Assembly: GCA_024500155.1 (NCBI GenBank)
Contig: CM044866.1
Span: 43,019,501 to 43,083,500 of the forward strand
Direction of reading: 5' to 3'
Source: Chenopodium formosanum
Taxonomy: Eukaryota > Streptophyta > Magnoliopsida > Caryophyllales > Amaranthaceae
Length of the DNA: 64,000 nt
The notes beneath the pieces were generated by a model. The model saw nothing but the letters and a program-made list of their open reading frames with translations, searched no databases and was not told the DNA's origin. This document shows positions 56,393 through 64,000 of the stretch, piece after piece (within the stretch, counting starts at the first letter, position 1; the number at the start of each line of letters is the position of its first letter). Position numbers and translations under genes: made by a program.

Positions 56393-57836
56393 CGTGGGCG
56401 TAGTTCAAAGCGCGCCTTCGTAAGCATGTGGTGTATGCTTGACAATCATAGGAAGTGGGATTGATGATGTAATACGATTAGGGACAACGATCAGGGATAA
56501 ATAAAGTAGGGAGCCCCCAACAAGTTTTTAGGGAACTTGTAAACCATTCACAGATCATTTAAGGCTACCACAATTAAGGGACAACGATAGGCAACAACGA
56601 TTGACCCGTGAAGGTTACACCCATTCATAATCCATGAGATTACTAACTCCATATGGTTCAGAACCACGAAAGGAGGATCGGGGATGATTTGGGTATTTCT
56701 ACCCCGCCACGTGGCACAATGTGAGCTTTCCATGTGTCACCTAAGAAGGCCTCCAAATGGAACTCTCAGGGGAAGACACGTGTCAAGCAGATATCCCCCC
56801 CAGGAATTGGTGACCTTCAAGGCCCAATTCCCAAGGTAGCCGCAAAACGGCGCAGCCCAAATCCCTATGTCATCAAACCCTAGGGTAGGGCACACTTTTC
56901 TAGGATCCTATAAATAGGGAGATTCCCCCATTTATTGGGGCACGTCTTAATCATTACATCATTTATTGCTCTCGAAAACAGAGAACACCTAATCTCGGAA
57001 TCCGAGAAGATATTTACTTTCTGCACGTTTTACTCCGAATCCGTACTAACTTAACCTTCGGAGACGGACCTCTGAACATCCAGAGCTCCGTTGTTTTGTA
57101 GGTACAGGCGGCTTCGTTGGACCCAGTCTTCGAGTTGTAACTCACCCAAGGGACACAAAAACACCCGAAACAGGAGATGATGGTACGAATTGAGTCTTGA
57201 GTCACATTCGCCCGTATTGGCCTCTACTCGATTCTTATGGTGAAAAGTATTTCCTATTATCTCAAAGGCATGCAAACAAAGATTCAATTTGCTCCAAACT
57301 ATTATTAGGCTAAATTGGTTTACTATTAATGCAACACATAATTCTAAAATATTGTGATCACTTGATTAAACAACAAGATTAAAAAGGAACCTAAACCAGT
57401 TGTCCAAATTATCTTATTAGGCGTTATATTAAATTACATATTCCTTTTAAACATGCAATATAATGATCAAAACAATAATTAAGTCATCATTAACATTGGA
57501 AACAATTTAACCACAATAACGTTAGTCAAATCAAATCATAATAATAACCCTAATCATGATACTAGCAATAAGAATAAAAATAAGAGTAATTAAGTAAATA
57601 AATTTCTCACGTTTTAAATTGCTACATCATGAATAAATTGTTAGTAACTTCAATAAATATATAAATCAAATTGAAATTAAATTAAATTAAATTAGAGTTG
57701 ATTTGATCCAAACCCTCAATCGGTTATACCTTTCACGCCTTGGTTTAAGTATATATGGATTTTCGAGTGTTGTATGGTCTCCTAGGAGTGCTTAGGGAAG
57801 GCGTGGTGTAATTAGGAGAATAGGTTTAAGGCTTAG

Positions 57837-57876
<40 letters not shown>

Positions 57877-58651
57877 GAATGTGTGGTGGTGTATATAAGA
57901 GAGAAGATAGAATTATTTGGTGCCTTGAAACTAATGAAATCAGCCTCGTATTTATAGAGAAAATAAGAGGGGGTGAGGAGGAACCCTAGAATTAAAGTAC
58001 CTCAAAAAATCTAAACCTAAAAATTACAGTGTCACGGTGCAAAATACCGTGACACGGTAAAAATTAAAGTTTCGTGACACGTTACAATTTGTCGCGGCTC
58101 GACAATTTTGCCATGAAGCGGTAAATTCCAGTTTTACACATTTTTAAAAATTTGATAACTTTTTATCCGTAACTCGGAATAAGGCATATAATTTATTGTC
58201 GGAAAATCTATCTAGTCTACTTTCTAACCCAATTGAAATCAGGTCAAAATATTTTATTATATTTTAATATATGGCCGTTTTAGTGCAAGGGTGTCGGTTT
58301 TAGGCTGAGTTTTAGTGTTTTGCTCATATCTTCTTCGTTTTAAATCTGAATTGGTCTTATGATATAACGTTGAAAAGATAATTTCAAGGCCTATCCAACC
58401 AAATAATATTTGGATCATAATTATAGGGAAAAAAATTAGTTTAGCTCGATTTCGTGATGTGGACACGAAAAAAGGAAAATAAGTTATGGTTTGGGGAATT
58501 AGGCTAAGAATTTGGTTGGTTTATGAAAAATGTTGGGTTGAATATGGATTTAGGCACTCCAAAGATTAAATACTTGACCTGACCAATAATGACGGTGAAA
58601 GATTGTTCATTATCTGGTTCGGTTTTGGGGGGACAATTTTAGGTGTCTACA
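56393..58651 (-). mobile_element. LTR-type insertion inside the LINE fragment
   Basis: The RNase H coding sequence is interrupted between CTAAT (56388-56392) and CTAAC (58652-58656), a 5-bp duplication with one mismatch. On the minus strand the insertion starts TGTAGACACC, a usual plant LTR start. It contains a GC-rich repeat cluster (58030-58120), TATAAATA at 57949-57956 and a (GA)n run at 57841-57873. It may be a solo LTR of about 2.3 kb or a deletion derivative. The part 56480-57250 carries a separate TATAAATAGG on the plus strand and may be a further insertion. Confidence 0.6.
57841..57873. repeat. (GA)n microsatellite
   Basis: 33 bases of AG repeats, about 75 bp downstream (minus-strand sense) of a TATA box, where a pyrimidine-rich leader would lie. 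Confidence 0.95.
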
Positions 58652-59523
58652 CTAACCGTCATTAATATTTTACAGGGTTCTTTCACTTGTCCTTGGAAGC
58701 TCTAGATGTTGATGGATGATGTTAAGACTATTTTGGAGTCCTTTGAAGCCTTTCAGTCTCATCATGTTTTTCGTGAAGGCAATCGAGTTGCGGACGATGT
58801 TGCTTCCCTTGGTTACCCTACCCCGACCCATTAGGATATTGATCCTTTTTTGGATAGCAAGTTTTCTTATTTTTTTTATTTTATTTTTTTTTACTTTTAG
58901 ATAGATTAGGACATGGTATTACGAGAAGACAATCCTAATCTCTACCTGTATCTTACCCATTTTTTTTTTAAAAAGAAGGAATCAATAATAAAAATCCCAG
59001 GGTCACAGGTTCACCAATTATTAATATTTCGGGATAAGACATAACAATCAACAATTAACATTTCAAACATAACATAATTAATGGGCTCCTGCAATTTATT
59101 AATCAACATAGATATAACAGGGTCTCCCAGTTTACTAGATCTAAGTTCCTATTGAAAATAGCCATTAATATCAAATTAACATATGCTCGATTCATCAATT
59201 TAATATTACTATACTTTTATAATCAAATGAACCTTTCAAACTTCTACTTGATCCATAATCTAATTGTAAAGAATTAAAACAATTCATTAAGAAATTATCA
59301 TGCAACATCCACTAGTAGAAAATATCAATTTGGCACCGAGTGAAGGCCACCGGTTTTTCAAAACCGTTGGGGAAAAATTTACACTAATAGAAATGGCATC
59401 GGTTAAAACCAAACCGGTGCCAAATTAGGAATTGCCACCGGCTTTGAATCGGTGGGAATTCTTAAAAAAAAAAAAACCGGTTTAGACACCCAAATGTGTC
59501 TCCCCAAAAACCAAACCCAGGGA

Positions 59524-60826
59524 TGAATACTTTTCACATCTCTTGATTATCGAACGAAGTGAAAGTGTGAAAAGTCTTGATGCGGTTGTTTTAATAAAAG
59601 TCTTTCTTTCTGTTTTCGAAAATCTACTCTATTTATGAAAATATCTAGTCCAATTTAGCTTGGTCCATGATAGGGGTCCAATAATAGTGTAGTTGGATTG
59701 AGCTCGCAAAGAGCTTTCCAATGATATTTATAAGCCCAATTTCGATGAGTAATGAGAAAGTTATGATCCAAATACTAATTGGGTCTAAAATGGTTTTATG
59801 GCCCAATGATCTAGTGGAGGGCCTAGTAATTATTATTCCTAAAATTATTAGGATTGATTCTAATTTTCTAGAATAGTCTAGAAGGTTATTTTGAGTTCTA
59901 ATAGCATTAGGATTGATAATTATCTTTTTAGAAAAATAAAGAATTTGGTTTGAAATAAAACAAGTGTTTTATTTTGATAAAATCTGATTTAAAATTGATA
60001 AACATGGAGTTTAATTGCTTAATTTTATTAAGAAGAGGATTCCGTACAAAAGCTACGTTTTATCTTTTAATTAGCGCCAAAAGACAAGGTTGTCGCCAAT
60101 CGAAAGAGCCTGTCGCCATGCGTCATGCTTGTCGTTTCGCGCTAGGCTCTGTCGCTGGAAACAGGGGTCAGTTTTATTCCGATTCAAATTCTGATTCTTT
60201 TCTATTGTTTCCGGACTATTTTCTTTATAAATAGGGTCGTATTTCCCCATTTTCATGGACAAAGAATCATCAAGATTCACAACAATCCTTGATTCTCTCA
60301 AGCAATAGCTCATTCTTCTCTCTTTTTCTAAACCTTTCCCTTTTTACAAAATTCCGCATTCACGAGTTCTAGACACACCTAGCCAAGTTCAAAGTTGCGT
60401 TCGCCCAAGACGTGAAAGGTTGATAATTTCTGAGGGTTTGGTCCCAAATTCCTATTTCAATTATTTAATTTAATTGTTTGACTTAATATTTTCATTGAAG
60501 TTACTAACGTGTGTATTGTTTTGTAAGAAAGATACGAGGCATCGAAATAAGTAATTTAATTACTTTGTTATTCTTTTGATATGGAAATCATGCTTATATT
60601 ATTTTAATTTCTGGTATCATGTTAGGATGCTTTTATTGCTTTCTAGTATCATGTTTAGATTGCTTCCTATTTCTTCTATCATGCTTTTATTGCCTGTGAA
60701 CGGTTTACAAGTTCCTAAAACTTGTTGGCGACTCTTTTGCTCTAGCTTCCTTCCCTTTGGACGCCACCATGCTTAAGTGTATGATCACAGTGGGGCTCAA
60801 GTGTGGAATGCTTAAAATATTCCCTA
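59524..60826 (+). mobile_element. LTR-like insertion within the CACTA element
   Basis: The segment starts TGAATACTTTTC and ends TTCCCTACA. It contains TATAAATAG at 60226-60234, preceded by a GC-rich stretch with repeated TGTCGC (60085-60165). The sequence differs from both flanks. No target duplication is visible, so the boundaries are tentative. Confidence 0.45.
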
Positions 60827-61122
60827 CAACCGGTCATTTTCTTTTTCATATATAAACCAACTTTTATCTCCTAAACCCTAGCCTCTTCATCTTCTCTCTC
60901 CTCTCTCATTCTTTAATCTTGTCCCCTTCTTCCTCTTCCTCTCTTCTCTCGTCCCCTCCCTCCTCTTCCTCTCTTCTCTCTCTCCCCTCTCGTTTTAGAT
61001 CTCAGCTCGTCCCCTTCTCGTTTCATCTGCTCCTTCTCTCCTGTTCTTTCCCCTCTTTCGACCACCACCACCGCCGCCGCCACTAACCATCGCCACAACA
61101 GCACTACTAACGAAAGGTTTTC

Positions 61123-61180
61123 AGGTCAAATTCAACCATGAAAACTCTAGATCTAGAGTTTTCATGGTCGAATTTGACCT
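61123..61180. repeat. 58-bp palindrome in the CACTA element
   Basis: Two 29-bp arms with one mismatch meet at CTCTAGATCTAGAG. The sequence matches the 54-bp palindrome at 31021-31074 in a hAT element almost exactly. Confidence 0.95.
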
Positions 61181-61558
61181 TTATAACCCAAATTCAAGCA
61201 AATTTTGGGGGTTTTTGGTGGAATTCGAGGTAAGTTCTCTTTTATCTTACTTTTATTTTGTTTTTTGAGATTTTTGGTGGAATTTAATTTTTTGGGTTTT
61301 TGTTGTTGTTCCTGCAATTTCTCTTTTTCTTTTTTTTGTATAATTTTCTTAATTTGTTGAAGAATTCGAAGAATATGGGTTTTGGTTTATTTATCTGCGA
61401 ATTTAATTTCTGGGTTTTTTTGTTGTTATTTTTGTTGAAATTTCCGCGCGTGATTTTTGGGTTAGTTTGGTGGTTTAAGGTGAGTGGGTTCGGATTAGGT
61501 GGGTTTAGATTATGGGTATGAGGTAGTTGGGTTGGTTAGGGTTAGGCTAATTAAGGTT

Positions 61559-61755
61559 GTGGGTCTGGTGGGTGGGTTCGGGTTAGGTGGGTTAAGGTGG
61601 TGGGTCTGGTGGGTGGGTTCGGGTAAGGTGGGTTAAGGTGGTGGGTCTGGTAGGTGGGTTCGGTGTAGGTGGGTTAAGTTGGTGGGTCTGGTGGCTTAAG
61701 GTGGTGGGTCTGGTAGGTGGGTTCGGTGCAGGTGGGTATGGTGGGTGGGTTCGGT
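61559..61755. repeat. G-rich minisatellite
   Basis: Four to five degenerate units of about 38-50 bp with GGTGGGTCTGGTGGGTGGG and TTCGGGTTAGGTGGGTTAA. The closely spaced GGG runs could fold as G-quadruplexes. Confidence 0.85.
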
Positions 61756-62340
61756 GGAGAAAAAATCAAGTGAAAAAAGCAAAAAAAAAAAAAAAAAAAA
61801 AAAATTGTGGGACATTAAGGGCACCGGTTAACCGGTGCTAATGCCCAAATATGGGCACCGGTTAACCGGTGCTATTTTGCTTTTTCCCACCAATTTTGAA
61901 CCGATGGCAAAAATAACCACTTTTGGCATCCCTCAGATACCCATCGGTTCAAAATCGGTGGGATAAGCCGGTTTTAAACCGGTGCCAAATTTCTATTTTC
62001 TACTAGTGATCAATAATCAGCCAAAATAAATCATCCCTTCATATTAATTATGGATCCCTTAAGAACCCTAGACTTAAACTAATCATTTATAACGAAATTA
62101 AACTAATCAAAGTAATTAAACTAAGCATGATTAAAGCAGCAATATTAAAACTAATAAGAAAGCCATAAATTAAATTAAACCAAAACAAAAGCATTAATAA
62201 AACTAAAGAATGAAAACTATAAAGTTACGAAATCCAATTGATGTAATCTCAAAGACTATTATGGAGTACTAATGAAAAATTAAACAAATTAATAAAAGAA
62301 CAAAAAGCTAAAATTATCTAAAACTAAAACGAAAACTAAT

Positions 62341-64000
62341 GATGAATGAAATAGAACAAAACTATTATGGAGTGCTTGTTCCAAAGATGTATGTCCCTGA
62401 AAAGGTCAATCAATTTAATCCTATTGGTCTTTGTAACATCCTATATAAATTAGTAACTAAGGTAATTGTAAATCGCCTAAAACCAATTTTACCAACCCTT
62501 ATTTCTACAACTCAATGCAGTTTTGTTCCCAAAAGGCAAATCATAAATAATGTGGTAATTGTTCAAGAAATGCTTCATATTATGTGACATAAACAAGATC
62601 GAGTTTACATGGCGGTGAAAATCGACTTTGAGAAAGCATATGATAGGCTTCGATGGTGTTTCATTCGTGAGTCCCTTATGGAACTTCAATTTCCTCAACA
62701 TATGGTGGAGATAGTTATGCAATGTATTAATTCGACAAAATTACAAATTTGTGAGTGTTTACATATGGAGTCGACTGAAGACGTTGGAAAATATTTGGGA
62801 GTTCCTATTGTGAATTGTTGTACCTCAAAGAGGGAGTATCAATACACCATAGACAAGATTAATGGAAAACTCTCGAGGTGGAAGGACAAGGCTTTCTCTA
62901 TGGCAGGAAGGGCAACACTTATTCAATCTACTTTGAGTATGATTCCATACTACACTATGAAGTCGGTCAAGCTACCAAGAACTACTTGTGATGAGATAGA
63001 CCGTAAATCGAGAAGATTTTTATGGGGATAAAGTGAAGGCAAACACAAAGTTCATATGGTCTCTTGGGACAACATCACCAAGCCGAAATAAGATGGAGGG
63101 TTGGGTTTCAATTCGATGCGCAATTCGAATAAAGCCTTCCTAGCAAAGCTGGGTTGGTGTTTATTAGAAGAACTTCAAGCCCTTTGGTCAAGAATTCTAA
63201 GAGAAAAATACCGTGATAATAGGTGTGACTTAGACTGTTTCAAGATAAGGCTGGAGCTTCAAGCACTTGGAGAGGGATTATGAGCAGTGTATATGTTGTT
63301 AGAAAGGGAGTGAATATGGAAGTCGGAAATGGGAAAAGAACTTTCTTTTGGTATCATAGATGGTCAACAAAGGAACCACTGCTGTCCTATGTCATGGAGG
63401 AACCTCCTTTGGAAATTCAAGACATGATAGTCCATGAGATGTGGAACAAGGAAAGTGGATGGAGATTTGAGCTATTTTCTGATTTTCTTCCTGCTAATAT
63501 CTTAGCCGAGATTACAGCTCATGAGGTGATTAATGACGAGGAGGCTATAGATTCCATATATTGGAATGGAAATCCACATGGTGGAGTCTCTTTAAAATCA
63601 GCTATTGAGATAATAAAGGGGGAGGAACCAACTGACATTCGAGTGATTAAACGATGGAAGTTGATATGGAGATGCCTAGTGCCGCAAAGAATTCGCTTAA
63701 TTTTGTAGCTATCCATTTAAGAAAGGATCATGACTAATGGCAACAGATTTGAGCGCAAGCTAAATGAAGATCCTAGATGTCAAGTTTGTGGTGAAATCGA
63801 GGAAACTGCTGAGCATGTGGTTTGGTTATGCCCTGTTGGTCGAATTGTAAAGGAAAAGATAGGAGTTGGTGCTCATAAAATCGCAAATGTAGTCTCTTTT
63901 AGAGATTGGATTCTTGATAATATTATTGAGCAAACTGCCCCTCTTGGAAGTGAGTGGCCTCGTTCCTTTGAAGTCACTTGTTGGTAGTTGTGAAAGTGGA
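62341..64000 (+). pseudogene. Second copy of the L1-type LINE, ORF2 fragment, runs off the window
   Basis: On the plus strand it matches ORF2 of the LINE at 17.7-24.1 kb. It starts within RT (LVPKMYVPEKVNQFNPIGLC, VNRLKPILPTLIS, VKIDFEKAYDRLRW). After STKLQI the sequence jumps directly to STEDVGKYLGVP, so the palm segment with the FADD active site is missing. Further on are SRWKDKAFSMAGRATL, the zf-RVT segment (EDPRCQVCGEIEETAEHVVW) and several stops. It is 5' truncated, internally deleted and cannot be active. It lies at the edge of the diverged Athila-type LTR. Confidence 0.88.

Larger units (their letters stand above)
56061..58974 (+). mobile_element. 5'-truncated LINE fragment with RNase H, itself interrupted
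   Basis: 11-bp duplications GAAGGAATCAA lie at 56050-56060 and 58975-58985. The coding remnant, on the plus strand, has CKLNFDG, FLAEVIALRNGLLLAQ and GNNL, then after the inserted sequence GSFTCPWKL, FREGNRVADDVASLGY. That is a plant RNase H domain. Its catalytic carboxylates are partly kept, but stops are present (one just after NFDG). The family differs from the LINE at 17.7-24.1 kb. The end near 58960-58974 is a T-run then a short A-run. Confidence 0.82.
59310..62008. mobile_element. Non-autonomous CACTA element, 2.7 kb
   Basis: Ends CACTAGTAGAAAA and TTTTCTACTAGTG are perfect inverted repeats. The 3-bp duplication is ATC (59307-59309 and 62009-62011). Subterminal regions carry many ACCGGT motifs, including two perfect 18-bp palindromes GCACCGGTTAACCGGTGC (61821-61838, 61855-61872). 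The interior has a TATA-like and CT-rich block (60845-61080), a palindrome (61123-61180) and a G-rich minisatellite. No transposase is encoded. It was inserted into the diverged Athila-type LTR. Confidence 0.93.
55884..62340 (-). repeat. Diverged Athila-type LTR, interrupted by nested insertions
   Basis: Three blocks align in order with the 1851-3281 LTR: 55884-56060 (GGCTAAAGTCGTATCACCTA, ATAGATAGGGAAGTAGG), 58975-59309 (CAGGTTCACCAATTATTAAT) and 62009-62340 (TCATCCCTTCATATTAAT, GGATCCCTTAAGAACCCTAG). A LINE fragment separates the first two and a CACTA element the last two. The LTR is much more diverged than the complete element, so it is older. The last block ends where the second LINE copy starts. 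Confidence 0.78.

Overview
This window is nuclear DNA from a flowering plant. It is AT-rich and gene-poor. It holds a spliced GDP-mannose 3,5-epimerase gene, a cluster of plant S1-type (self-incompatibility protein homologue) genes, and many nested plant transposons (an Athila-type Ty3/gypsy element, L1-type LINEs with RNase H, Helitrons, hAT, CACTA, Mutator and Stowaway elements). A eudicot is most likely. A Caryophyllales relative is only a guess from general resemblance.

Layout. 1.4-14.3 kb: a Mutator-type inverted-repeat element split by a complete Athila-type LTR retrotransposon on the minus strand (two 1.4-kb LTRs, 5-bp duplication AAGGT, tRNA-Asp primer site, gag, broken pol, extra 3' ORF). 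15.7 kb: a 218-bp solo LTR. 16.3-24.2 kb: a Pack-MULE-like element carrying a small Helitron and split in its right end by a 6.4-kb LINE with a perfect 18-bp duplication. 24.2-25.4 kb: a tRNA-type SINE and Helitron termini in tandem. 26.1-33.7 kb: four S1-family genes. One is intact. One has lost its start frame. One is split by a 1-kb hAT element. One is intact in frame but lacks a conserved cysteine pair, and a 6-kb non-coding LTR element (33.77-39.73 kb) sits in its promoter. 40-44 kb: MITEs, a second Pack-MULE-like element and a Helitron. 44.9-47.9 kb: the GDP-mannose epimerase gene, the one clear housekeeping gene. 48.6-55.2 kb: hAT, Harbinger-like, Stowaway and Mutator MITEs, plus a fifth S1 copy broken by a Mutator MITE. 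55.9-64 kb: a diverged Athila-type LTR hit in turn by a LINE fragment, an LTR-type insertion, a CACTA element and a second LINE copy that runs off the end.

The epimerase makes GDP-L-galactose for ascorbate and cell-wall synthesis. The S1 genes encode small secreted cysteine-bonded proteins. The remaining coding sequence belongs to transposons and nearly all of it is disrupted.

The points most worth following: (a) at least three unrelated LTRs carry clusters of short GC-rich repeats, two of them palindromic, 60-90 bp upstream of a TATA box; (b) the non-coding LTR element has no recognisable tRNA primer site but has a 14-nt stretch at the primer position that is exactly complementary to its own LTR; (c) a 54-58 bp palindrome with similar surroundings occurs in both a hAT and a CACTA element; (d) the S1 cluster is being broken in several independent ways.
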